A stretch of DNA of 64,000 nt. It comes from QHXQ01 sp036389395. Lineage in GTDB: Bacteria; Acidobacteriota; Blastocatellia; Pyrinomonadales; Pyrinomonadaceae. Positions 34,274 through 42,095 of the stretch are shown piece after piece. The stretch spans positions 62,001 to 126,000 of the forward strand of contig DASVPY010000067.1 in the NCBI GenBank assembly GCA_036389395.1, given 5' to 3'. The first letter of the stretch is position 1. Each line of letters opens with the position of its first letter. Position numbers and translations under genes: made by a program. The notes under the pieces are model-generated. The model was given only the letters and a program-made list of their open reading frames with translations, was not told the origin of the DNA and did no database searches.

Positions 34274-34822
34274 ATGGCCATCAAGATCGAGAATCAGGCG
34301 ACGACCAAGCTGCCGCGTCAGACGGAGACGTGGCTGGGGCAGATACTGGACTCCGTCCCGCGCGAACACCTGCGCGGCGTTGAACGCGTCCGCCTCGTGG
34401 ACAGCATTAAAGACCCGCGCGTGCCGCTCTCGCAGAGGGGGCAACTGCCCGGTCTCTATCACCCGCGCCAGGGGACACAGCCCGCCTGGCTGGAAATTTC
34501 CATCGAGGCGCTCTTACCTGGGCAAAAGCCCTTCTACAAGCGGCTCCTGCCGCGCCTCTCCTTCAAGAACAACCTGGCGGCCGTGCTCCTGTCTCTGGTC
34601 GCGCAGCACTACCACCTGACCCTGCGCCACTCCGTGAAGAAGGGCCAACTCGAACAGGCGGTCAGAAGCTACACGGAGCGCCAACTGCGTCTGTGGGGCG
34701 AGCGCCAGCACACCTGGCGCGCCCGCCTCTTCAAGCCCCTGCAGCCCACCTTCGAGCGCTGGGCCCGCACGCTCCAGAGGCGCGCCAAAGAAGAGCGCAA
34801 AAAAAGCGCCCGCACGTCTTAG
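34274..34822 (+). CDS. Conserved hypothetical protein, possibly a degenerate zincin
   Basis: 182 residues, basic, no signal peptide. Opens MAIKIENQATTKLPRQTETW; the middle LPGLYHPRQGTQPAWLEISI and LSFKNNLAAVLLSLVAQHYH is followed by an Arg-rich helical tail. The layout recalls small metallopeptidase-like proteins in which a HExxH helix follows a similar beta region; here the equivalent helix reads LVAQHYHLTLRHS and lacks the HExxH pair, so it is probably not a protease. This comparison is from memory and tentative. Convergent with parB. Confidence 0.6.
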   Translation: MAIKIENQATTKLPRQTETWLGQILDSVPREHLRGVERVRLVDSIKDPRVPLSQRGQLPGLYHPRQGTQPAWLEISIEALLPGQKPFYKRLLPRLSFKNNLAAVLLSLVAQHYHLTLRHSVKKGQLEQAVRSYTERQLRLWGERQHTWRARLFKPLQPTFERWARTLQRRAKEERKKSARTS

Positions 34823-34837
34823 AAGCTGCCCGCAAAA

Positions 34838-35779
34838 TTAATTGGCCGACTCCGTGCCCTCCGGCCCAGACATAACAGCATTATAACCATTGACGTTATC
34901 GGACGCACCGACGGATGTACTGCCGGGTGTCGCGTCGGTGTCCTGCCCGAGTGTGTCTATGGCGGCTTGCAGTGCGGCGATGAGGTCGCTACGAGTGACT
35001 TGCGCCCGGCGAAAGCGGACTTCGAGCTTGTAGGCGCGATCCGGGGCGGCGTAAGTATAATTGAAAGGCTTCGGCTCAGGCGCGGCGGTCGCAGTGCCCT
35101 GCACCAAGGCGCGGCGCGCGGCCCGCGCCCCGTCGCGCTTCAAGCCGCGGCGTATGATCTCTTCGACCAACTGCTGCATGGCCGGCTCGTCCGGCTGGCG
35201 CACGACCTGCAAAAGAATCGACTTGGAGTTGATGTCGGCGCGCCGACATTGTTCACGTATTTTCTCAGGTAGCGTGGCGATGGACATGGCTTCGGTCACG
35301 GTCGTGCGGCTCTTCCCCACCTTGCGCGCTACCTCCTCGTGCGTGTAGCCGAAACGCTCGCACAGGGCCGCCAGCCCGTCGGCCTCCTCCCAGGGCGTCA
35401 AATCCTTCCGCTGCATGTTCTCGATCAAGGCGATCTCCGCGACCGCCCTGTCGTCCACGTCCATCTCTATACAAGGCACTTCGCGCAAGCCCGCCGCCTT
35501 CGAGGCCCGCCAGCGCCGCTCGCCCGCGATGATCATCCAGCGCCCAGGCCTGTCGGGCGCGGGCTTCACCAGCAGCGGCTCCAACACGCCCTTCTCTCTG
35601 ATCGAGGCGGTCAACTCCGTCAGGTCGCCGATCTCCACACGCGGCTGTTCCGGGTTCGGGTCCAACAGGTCGAGCGCGATCAGACGCCCGACCGGCGTCG
35701 GGCGCTGCCCCGACAGTTCCTCCACGTAGTGCGCGTCGTGCCGCATGCGCACCCCCGTCGGCAGTCCTCTCTTAGACAC
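34838..35779 (-). CDS. parB: Chromosome partitioning protein ParB
   Basis: 313 residues. CTP-dependent DNA clamp loaded at parS. Seen: NPEQPRVEIGDLTELTASIR (N-terminal box), the CTPase/arginine motif GERRWRASKAAGL, IENMQRKDLTPWEEADGLA, and the helix-turn-helix THEEVARKVGKSRTTVTEAM. The C-terminal dimerisation part is less typical and ends in an acidic, Ser/Gly-rich tail. GTG start at 35779 overlaps the end of parA by 8 bases. No clear parS site is next to the genes. Confidence 0.92.
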   Translation of the reverse strand: MSKRGLPTGVRMRHDAHYVEELSGQRPTPVGRLIALDLLDPNPEQPRVEIGDLTELTASIREKGVLEPLLVKPAPDRPGRWMIIAGERRWRASKAAGLREVPCIEMDVDDRAVAEIALIENMQRKDLTPWEEADGLAALCERFGYTHEEVARKVGKSRTTVTEAMSIATLPEKIREQCRRADINSKSILLQVVRQPDEPAMQQLVEEIIRRGLKRDGARAARRALVQGTATAAPEPKPFNYTYAAPDRAYKLEVRFRRAQVTRSDLIAALQAAIDTLGQDTDATPGSTSVGASDNVNGYNAVMSGPEGTESAN

Positions 35780-36533
35780 GCGCCATCACCTCTGCACAGA
35801 GTTTTGCGTATTCCGCCGCCCCGCTCGACTGGGGCGCGAAGGTGAAGATCGACTCTTTGTAAGCCGGCGCTTCTTCCAGCCGGACGCTCTTCGTGATCAC
35901 AGTCTCGAACAACTGCGCGCCGAAGACCTGGCGTATCTGCTCGTACACCTCACGCGCCAGCGTCGTCCGCCGGTCGTGCAACGTCACGACCACGCCCAGC
36001 ACCCTCAGATTCGGGTTCGGCCGCGCCTTCACCTTCTCAATCGTTTCGAGCAGGTCGTCCGTCCCCTCCAGGGCGAAGTATGAGGACTGGATCGGGATCA
36101 GGACGTGCGTGGCAGCCACCAACGCATTAACCGTTATCAGACCGAGCGTGGGCGGCGTGTCGATGATGATCACGTCGTAGTGCCCGCGCAGCGATTCCAG
36201 GCGGTCTTTGAGCCGGAACGGCGCGTCGAAATCGCCGACCAGCTTCGATTCGAGTTTCGCCAGGTTGATGCGCGCCGGGACGATCTCTAAGCCTTCGACC
36301 GGCGTCTGGTAGACGTAGCCGTTCCAGCCGCCCTGCCCGTCGATCAGCATGTCGTAGGCCGAGTGCTCGACCGCCTTGATGTCCAGGAAGGAGATGGAGC
36401 TGTTCCCTTGCGGGTCTAAGTCGAGGAGGAGTGTCCGGCGGCCTGCGCGCGCGCAGGCCGCCGCCAGGTTAATGGCCGTGGTGGTCTTGCCCACCCCGCC
36501 CTTCTGATTCGCAATCGCGATAACCGCGTTCAC
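35772..36533 (-). CDS. parA: Chromosome partitioning ATPase ParA (Soj)
   Basis: 253 residues. Deviant Walker A KGGVGKTTTAINLAA at residues 10-24, switch LLLDLDPQGNSS, Walker B DVIIIDTPPTLGL, and the C-terminal MARV. Short (no N-terminal helix-turn-helix), so a chromosomal Soj type. It forms an ATP-dependent gradient on the nucleoid that moves ParB complexes. GTG start. First gene of the parAB pair. Confidence 0.94.
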   Translation of the reverse strand: MNAVIAIANQKGGVGKTTTAINLAAACARAGRRTLLLDLDPQGNSSISFLDIKAVEHSAYDMLIDGQGGWNGYVYQTPVEGLEIVPARINLAKLESKLVGDFDAPFRLKDRLESLRGHYDVIIIDTPPTLGLITVNALVAATHVLIPIQSSYFALEGTDDLLETIEKVKARPNPNLRVLGVVVTLHDRRTTLAREVYEQIRQVFGAQLFETVITKSVRLEEAPAYKESIFTFAPQSSGAAEYAKLCAEVMARV

Positions 36534-36626
36534 AAGCCGTGGGTCTCAGACCTTCTCGCCCCGCGCGCCTTAACGCGGCCACGCGCCACGGGCGTCAGCT
36601 ACGACACTATTAACGCTACCGCACGT

Positions 36627-37112
36627 TTACATAGGCAGGTCGCCGGCCTCGCCGATCACGTCCGGCCACTCTTCCTCGTCCGCCCCCGAAGACTCATCTT
36701 CCTCGCGCCCGGACATACTCTGCGAGGCCCTGATCACTTCCTCGTTGACGTAGATGGGGCAGTCGGCCCTGAGCGCCAGGGCGATGGCGTCCGACGGGCG
36801 CGAGTCGAGTTGCAAGGCGTCGCCCTCGCTGTTGCGCATCTCTATGACGGCGAAGAAGGTGTTGTCGCGCAGTTCCGTCACGACCACGCGCTCGACGCGC
36901 GCGCCCATCTCCACGATCAGGTTGCGCAGGAGATCGTGCGTCATCGGGCGCTGCGGCGCGATCTTCTCGATTTCGAGCGCGATGGCGTTGGCCTCGTAAG
37001 CCCCGACCCAGATGGGCAGCATCGTGTCGCTGTTCACGTCCTTCAGGATGATGATGGGCGTACCGCTGTTCGGGTCCATCATCAAACCTCTAATCTTGAC
37101 CTCGATTTCCAC
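36627..37112 (-). CDS. DUF151 bifunctional nuclease-like protein
   Basis: 161 residues. DUF151 core: LMMDPNSGTPIIILKD, LPIWVGAYEANAIALEIE, RPMTHDLLRNLI, and LDSRPSDAIALALRADCPIY. Plant and bacterial members have been reported with DNase and RNase activity, but the true role is unsettled. A Glu/Asp-rich tail (EEDESSGADEEE) is added. GTG start at 37112 follows GAGGTG. It lies between parA and miaB on the same strand. Confidence 0.88.
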   Translation of the reverse strand: MEIEVKIRGLMMDPNSGTPIIILKDVNSDTMLPIWVGAYEANAIALEIEKIAPQRPMTHDLLRNLIVEMGARVERVVVTELRDNTFFAVIEMRNSEGDALQLDSRPSDAIALALRADCPIYVNEEVIRASQSMSGREEDESSGADEEEWPDVIGEAGDLPM

Positions 37113-37156
37113 GCCCGCACCTCACACTTTCCCTGAACTCCGGCCGCCGCCCTCCC

Positions 37157-38497
37157 CTAAACGCCCACAAGCTCGCCGTACAGGCTGTGCGCCTTCGCCT
37201 CCGTAATCCGCACGGATACGATCTCGCCCAAAAGCTCGCGCCCGCCCGCGAAGTTCACCACCTTGTGGCACGTCGTGTGGCCGGTCACGTCCCTCGCCGC
37301 GCGCGCGCTCACGCCCTCGACCAGCACCGAGATCGTGCGCCCCACGTAAGATTCGTAGACGCGCCGCTGTATACCCATCTGCAACGCCTCCAACTCCCTG
37401 AAGCGCGCGGTCTTCTCCTGCTCCGACACGTCGTCCGACAGCTTGGCCGCGGGCGTCCCCGGTCTCTCGGAATACTTGAAGATGTAGATGCTATCGAACT
37501 CACAACGCTCGACTAAGCCGAGCGTCTCGGCGAAGTCCGCACGCGTCTCGCCGGGGAACCCTACGATGATGTCGGTCGTGAGCGCGTAGCGCCGCCGCGC
37601 GCCTTTGACGGCGGCGACGCGCGCCAAGTAGTCCGCCGCCTTGTAGCCCCTGCGCATGGCCCGCAAGACGCGGTCGCTCCCCGACTGCACAGGCAGGTGT
37701 ATCCAGTCGCACAGGTTCTCGTGCTCGTCCATCGCCGCGACTATGTCCGTGTGGAAGTCGCGCGGGAAAGAGGTCGTGTATTTGATCCGCGGCAGCCCCG
37801 TCGCCGCGCACGCGCGCAGGAGGCGCGCGAAAGGGGTCGCGCCCGGAAAATCTGCCAGCCCCGCCTCCGTCTTCGGCCGGTAGCTGTTGACGTTCTGCCC
37901 GATCAACTGCACTTCCTTGTAGCCGTGCCGGGCCAGGTCTTCGATCTCCGCGACGATCTCGGCCGCCGGCCGGCTCTGCTCGCGCCCGCGCGAATAAGGC
38001 ACGATGCAGTACGTGCAGAACTTGTTACACCCTTCTATGATCGGGACGAACGCCACGTGCGGCGAACGCCGCGCCGTGTGCTCGACCGCCCAACTGTCTT
38101 CCGGCCCGCGCGCCGCCAAATCTACGACGCCTTTCGCGCCCGCCCGCGCCGCGTCGATGAGCGCCGGCAGGCGATCCGTCGCGCGCGTGCCCACGACCAG
38201 GTCTATGCGGGCCGAGCTGTCGAACAGCGTCGCGCCTTCCAGTTGCGCCACGCAGCCCAGCACGCCGACTAACTGCTCCTTCGCGCCCGCGCCGCGGCGC
38301 ACTTCCCTGATCCGATGAAAGACCTTCTGCTCGGCCCGCGCGCGCACGGAGCAGGTGTTGAAGAGCACCACGTCCGCCGCCGCCGGCTCCGCCGTCAGCC
38401 GATACCCGGCCGCGCGCAGACGCGTCGCCGCACGCGCCGTGTCGGCCTCGTTCATCTGACAGCCGTGCGTTTCGATGTAGACGCTTACCTCAGCCAT
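37157..38497 (-). CDS. miaB: tRNA-2-methylthio-N6-dimethylallyladenosine synthase MiaB
   Basis: 446 residues. Radical-SAM methylthiotransferase acting on A37 of tRNAs that read U-initial codons. N-terminal UPF0004 domain with three cluster Cys (ETHGCQMNEAD, FNTCSVR, GVLGCVAQ), the radical SAM CNKFCTYCIVPYSRG, and a C-terminal TRAM domain ending SLYGELVGV. ATG at 38497; the frame runs open to 39313 across recN but without family similarity. Confidence 0.94.
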   Translation of the reverse strand: MAEVSVYIETHGCQMNEADTARAATRLRAAGYRLTAEPAAADVVLFNTCSVRARAEQKVFHRIREVRRGAGAKEQLVGVLGCVAQLEGATLFDSSARIDLVVGTRATDRLPALIDAARAGAKGVVDLAARGPEDSWAVEHTARRSPHVAFVPIIEGCNKFCTYCIVPYSRGREQSRPAAEIVAEIEDLARHGYKEVQLIGQNVNSYRPKTEAGLADFPGATPFARLLRACAATGLPRIKYTTSFPRDFHTDIVAAMDEHENLCDWIHLPVQSGSDRVLRAMRRGYKAADYLARVAAVKGARRRYALTTDIIVGFPGETRADFAETLGLVERCEFDSIYIFKYSERPGTPAAKLSDDVSEQEKTARFRELEALQMGIQRRVYESYVGRTISVLVEGVSARAARDVTGHTTCHKVVNFAGGRELLGEIVSVRITEAKAHSLYGELVGV

Positions 38498-38565
38498 AAC
38501 TCCAAGACGCCTGTCGGCACGCCGACGAGTGTAACAGAAACCCCCCGCGCACGCGACAGGAACAT

Positions 38566-40419
38566 TCAAGAGGCGCGCCGCTTGGGCCGCCGCTCGCCCC
38601 GCCCGGCCGCGTTGCGTGCGCTCGGCGCACGCAACGCCCTCGCGCTCTCTGCACCGGCGACGCCCGCGGACGGACTCTCGGCGGCGCTCGCGAGCAGCCA
38701 GCGCGCGGTCTCGCGCGTCGTCTCGCTCTCGGCCGCGCCGCCGATCATGCGGGCCAACTCCGTCACGCGCGCCTCGTCTTCGACCTCGCGCACCAGCGCC
38801 ACCGTGCGCCCGTCCGCGACCTGCTTCTCGACCACGTAATGGTGATCCGCGAAACGCGCGATCTGCGGCTGGTGCGTGACGCACAAGACCTGCTGCGTCG
38901 CGGCCAGCGCCTTGAGCCGACGCCCCACCGCCTCGGCCACGCGCCCGCCGATCCCCGTGTCTATCTCGTCGAAGATGAGGGTCGCGCCCGAAGCGCCCGC
39001 CTGCGCGGACGCCCCTTGCAAGACCGTCCGCAACGCCAGCATCAGACGCGACAACTCGCCGCCCGACGCGACGCGCGCGAGCGCACGAGCCTCTTCGCCC
39101 ACGTTCGCCGTCAGCAGGAAAGCGACCCGCTCCGCGCCCACGGGCGACCAGTAGTTCGCGCCCGCCTCTTCCTCCGCCCCCTGCTCTTCCACCCACTCGC
39201 GCCGCTTCGACGCCGCCTCTAGACTGACAACGAAACGCGCACGTTCCAGAGCCACCTGCCGCAGTTCCGCCTCCACGCGCTCCGCCAAGAGCGGCGCGGT
39301 CTTGCGCCGGCACTCGGACAGCCTGGCCGCCGCCGCCTCGTAACGCTGCTCGACCGCCGCTAACTCCGCCTGTAGCCCCGTCTCGCGCTCCGCCCAGTTC
39401 TCCAACTCTTCGAGCCGCGCGCGCAGGCCCGCGCGCACCTCCTGCAAGCCGTCCAGCCCGCAGCCGTATTTACGCCTGAGCCGTTCGAGGTCGGACAGGC
39501 GGTTCTCGATCTCGGCCAGTCTTGACGGCGAAAACTCAAGCCCCGCCCCGTACTGGCGCAAGCCCTCGGCCGCGTCCGTCAGAGTGATCGTCGCGCCAGC
39601 CAACGCCTCCAGGAGCGGCGTCACGCGCTCGTCTATGGCTTGCAACTCCTGTAGCCAGCGGCGCACAGACCCCAGACGCGTCAAGACGCTCTCGTCACTC
39701 TCGTAAAGCGTCGAGAGCGCGGACGCACTCAACTCGGCCGCGCGCTCCACCTGCGCCAGCAGACGCCGCTCCGCCGCCAGCGCCTCCTCCTCGCCCGTTT
39801 GCGGGTTGACCCGCTCAAGCTCGCTCAACTGGTAACGCAGCAACTCGAACGTGCGCGCGCGCTCCGCCTCGTCCGTCACCACGGCCCGCAGCGCGGCCAA
39901 GACCTGCCGGCGGCGTGCGTAGATTTCGGCCACCTCCGCGCGCAGGTCTGCGCAGCCGCCGAAGGCGTCCAGGAGTTGCAACTGCGCCCGCGGCGTGGTC
40001 AGCGCCTGCTGCTCGCCCTGCCCGTGCAGTTCCAGCAGAGAGGGCTGCAAGCCGCGCAGAGTGGCCGCCGTCACGCTCCGGTCGTTGATGAAAAAACGGC
40101 TCCGGCCCGCCGCCGGCAACTCGCGCCGCACGGTCAGAGGCTCGTCCCCTTCAAGCTCTATCCCGATGGCGGCCAAGGCGTCGTGTACGCGCCGCTCCGC
40201 CTCCCCGCTCAGCTCGAAAATCCCTTCGACCGTGGCGGCGCGCTCGCCGCTCCGCACCACCTCCACGCTCGCGCGTGCGCCGAGCAGCAGACTGATGGCG
40301 TCCACTATGATCGACTTGCCCGCGCCCGTCTCACCCGTCAACAGGTTCAGCCCCGAGTTGAACTCTATACGCGTCCGAGGTATGACCGCGAAGTTCACTA
40401 TGTTAAGGAACTTCAACAT
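38566..40419 (-). CDS. recN: DNA repair protein RecN
   Basis: 617 residues, SMC-like ATPase in double-strand break repair. Walker A GETGAGKSIIVDA near residue 30, long coiled-coil arms in the middle (about 150-400), signature VASGGELSRLMLALR, Walker B LIFDEIDTGIGGRVA and QVLCVTHQPQIA. The C-terminal 40 residues are an unusual Ala/Arg/Ser-rich tail. ATG at 40419. Divergent from ssb across a 255-bp region rich in inverted GTTC/GAAC motifs, consistent with shared DNA-damage control. Confidence 0.94.
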   Translation of the reverse strand: MLKFLNIVNFAVIPRTRIEFNSGLNLLTGETGAGKSIIVDAISLLLGARASVEVVRSGERAATVEGIFELSGEAERRVHDALAAIGIELEGDEPLTVRRELPAAGRSRFFINDRSVTAATLRGLQPSLLELHGQGEQQALTTPRAQLQLLDAFGGCADLRAEVAEIYARRRQVLAALRAVVTDEAERARTFELLRYQLSELERVNPQTGEEEALAAERRLLAQVERAAELSASALSTLYESDESVLTRLGSVRRWLQELQAIDERVTPLLEALAGATITLTDAAEGLRQYGAGLEFSPSRLAEIENRLSDLERLRRKYGCGLDGLQEVRAGLRARLEELENWAERETGLQAELAAVEQRYEAAAARLSECRRKTAPLLAERVEAELRQVALERARFVVSLEAASKRREWVEEQGAEEEAGANYWSPVGAERVAFLLTANVGEEARALARVASGGELSRLMLALRTVLQGASAQAGASGATLIFDEIDTGIGGRVAEAVGRRLKALAATQQVLCVTHQPQIARFADHHYVVEKQVADGRTVALVREVEDEARVTELARMIGGAAESETTRETARWLLASAAESPSAGVAGAESARALRAPSARNAAGRGERRPKRRAS

Positions 40420-40516
40420 GATGCATCCCTTTCGCCTGAGAAATCACTGTTAATGTAAACCATTAGACCCGTTATGATGTCACACGCCCGTACGTTGATT
40501 GTCTGCTGACCGCGCC

Positions 40517-40564
40517 GAGAACTGCTCGACCAAGTTCTCAAGCGAATTGTTCGCCGAGGTTCTC
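40517..40564. promoter_or_regulatory. Cluster of GAAC/GTTC inverted motifs between recN and ssb
   Basis: GAGAACT (40517-40523) and AGTTCTC (40533-40539) form an inverted repeat with a 9-base spacer; GCGAATTGTTCGC (40542-40554) is a second dyad with a 3-base spacer; GGTTCTC follows at 40558-40564. LexA operators in several phyla are built from GAAC/GTTC half-sites, so an SOS operator is a reasonable inference, but spacing fits no known class exactly. Confidence 0.45.
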
Positions 40565-40596
40565 CATCGAGCGCAGGCCGGCGCGTCGATTGTCTC

Positions 40597-40625
40597 TTGA
40601 CCCTCACCCCACCGCCATGTAGTAT
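40597..40625 (+). promoter_or_regulatory. Sigma-70 promoter of ssb
   Basis: TTGACC (40597-40602) and TAGTAT (40620-40625) are separated by exactly 17 bases. RNA would start near 40632, giving a leader of about 43 bases that contains AGAGAGG before the ATG at 40675. Confidence 0.65.
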
Positions 40626-40674
40626 GCCGCCTGTTCCGTCACCCGAACGCGAAACCCGTAAGAGAGGCCCGCTT

Positions 40675-41109
40675 ATGTCCTTCAACAAGATCATACTGGT
40701 CGGCAACCTGGGGCGCGACCCGGAACTGCGCTACACGCCGCAAGGGACGCCCGTCTGTAGCTTCACGATGGCGACCAACGAGCGGCGCAAAGACCGCGCC
40801 GGCGAAAGCCAGGACGTGACCACCTGGTTCAAGGTGACGCTCTGGGGTCGGCAGGCCGAGACCGCCTCGCAGTATCTGACCAAGGGTCGGCCGGTCTATA
40901 TTGAAGGTCGCCTGCGGCTCGAAGAATGGACGGATAGGGACGGACGCCAGCGCCAGACGCTTGAGGTTCACGCCACGGACATGCAGTTCATCGGCGGCCG
41001 GGGCGAAGACGCGCCGCCCGCCGCACGCGCCGAGTCGCCCGCGCAGTCGCGGGGCGGGGCCGCAGCCGGCGAGCCGGCGGACATAGCGGACGACGACATC
41101 CCGTTCTAA
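40675..41109 (+). CDS. ssb: Single-stranded DNA-binding protein
   Basis: 144 residues. OB fold: FNKIILVGNLGRDPELRYTP, FTMATNERRKD, TTWFKVTLWGRQAE, YLTKGRPVYIEGRLRLEEW; a Gly/Ala/Ser linker; and the acidic tip DDDIPF that recruits repair and replication partners. Start ATG 40675, chosen because it begins the OB fold and follows AGAGAGG. Followed by the palindrome GTCGGCGCGCCGAC (41114-41127). Confidence 0.94.
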   Translation: MSFNKIILVGNLGRDPELRYTPQGTPVCSFTMATNERRKDRAGESQDVTTWFKVTLWGRQAETASQYLTKGRPVYIEGRLRLEEWTDRDGRQRQTLEVHATDMQFIGGRGEDAPPAARAESPAQSRGGAAAGEPADIADDDIPF

Positions 41110-41182
41110 CGTCGGTCGGCGCGCCGACAGTTAAAGTATCGCCTCAAGGACGCCCGCGCGCCCGCCGCCCACAAGAGCGGCT

Positions 41183-42010
41183 TCAGCCGCCCAGCACGCG
41201 CAGCTTCTGGTAGCGGCGCGCGCTGCGCTCACCCGGCGACATTTGGCTCACCGTCGCCAGACTCTCCGCCAGCCGCTCGCCCAACAGTTCCGCGGTCAAG
41301 TCTGCGTCCGTGTGCGCCCCGCCTGGCGGCTCCGGCACGACCTGGTCGATCACGCCGAGGCGTTTCAAGTCTGCGGCCGTCAGCCGTAAGAATTCCGCCG
41401 CCCGCGGGGCCTCCGTCGCGTCCTTCCAGAGAATCGCCGCGCACCCTTCCGGCGAGATGACCGAATAGATCGCGTTCTCCAACATCAGCGACCAATCGCC
41501 CACGCCTATCGCCAGCGCGCCCCCCGACCCGCCCTCGCCGATTACAGTCACGACGCAAGGCACGCGCAGCTTCGACATCTCAAGGAGGTTGCGCGCGATG
41601 GCCTCGGCCTGCCCGCGCTCCTCCGCGTCTATGCCGGGGTAAGCACCCGGCGTGTCTATGAACGTCAGCACGGGCCGGTTGAACTTGTCCGCCAGATGCA
41701 TCAGGCGCAGCGCCTTGCGATAGCCTTCGGGTTTCGGCATGCCGAAGTTGCGGTAGCGCCGCTGCTTCGTGTCGCGCCCCTTCTGTTGGCCTACGACGGC
41801 GACCGGCTGCCCGCGGAAGAGCGCGAAACCGCAGACGAGCGCCGGGTCGTCCGCGAAGCGCCGGTCGCCGCGCAGCTCCACGAAATCCGTGAAGAGGCGC
41901 TCGATAAAGTCCAACGTGTAAGGGCGCTCCGGATGTCGGGCCAGCTTAACCCGCTCTATCGCAGACGGCCCGCCCTCGCCCGCCCCGCCTTCGCTTAAAC
42001 GTTCAGACAC
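41183..42010 (-). CDS. accA: Acetyl-CoA carboxylase carboxyltransferase subunit alpha
   Basis: 275 residues. Transfers carboxyl from biotin to acetyl-CoA with AccD, the first step of fatty acid synthesis. Seen: RVKLARHPERPYTLDFI, VELRGDRRFADDPALVCG, QQKGRDTKQRRYRNFGMPKP, FIDTPGAYPGIDAEERGQAE, IGEGGSGGALAIGVGD and ENAIYSVISPEGCAAILWKD. Shorter than the about 319-residue E. coli protein because the N-terminal helix is reduced. GTG start at 42010 behind GAGGGG. accD is not in the window. Confidence 0.93.
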   Translation of the reverse strand: MSERLSEGGAGEGGPSAIERVKLARHPERPYTLDFIERLFTDFVELRGDRRFADDPALVCGFALFRGQPVAVVGQQKGRDTKQRRYRNFGMPKPEGYRKALRLMHLADKFNRPVLTFIDTPGAYPGIDAEERGQAEAIARNLLEMSKLRVPCVVTVIGEGGSGGALAIGVGDWSLMLENAIYSVISPEGCAAILWKDATEAPRAAEFLRLTAADLKRLGVIDQVVPEPPGGAHTDADLTAELLGERLAESLATVSQMSPGERSARRYQKLRVLGG

Positions 42011-42095
42011 GATCCCCTCATTAGCAACCCGTGGCTTGTTTTGAACTTTTTGACCCGCCGAAGGCAGAAATCATGCTGCATCTGCTCGACGGACG

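Noticed and set aside
38498..39313. N-terminal extension of MiaB overlapping recN
   Set aside because: Antisense to recN, Gly/Arg/Ala-rich, and MiaB family proteins begin at the ATG at 38497.
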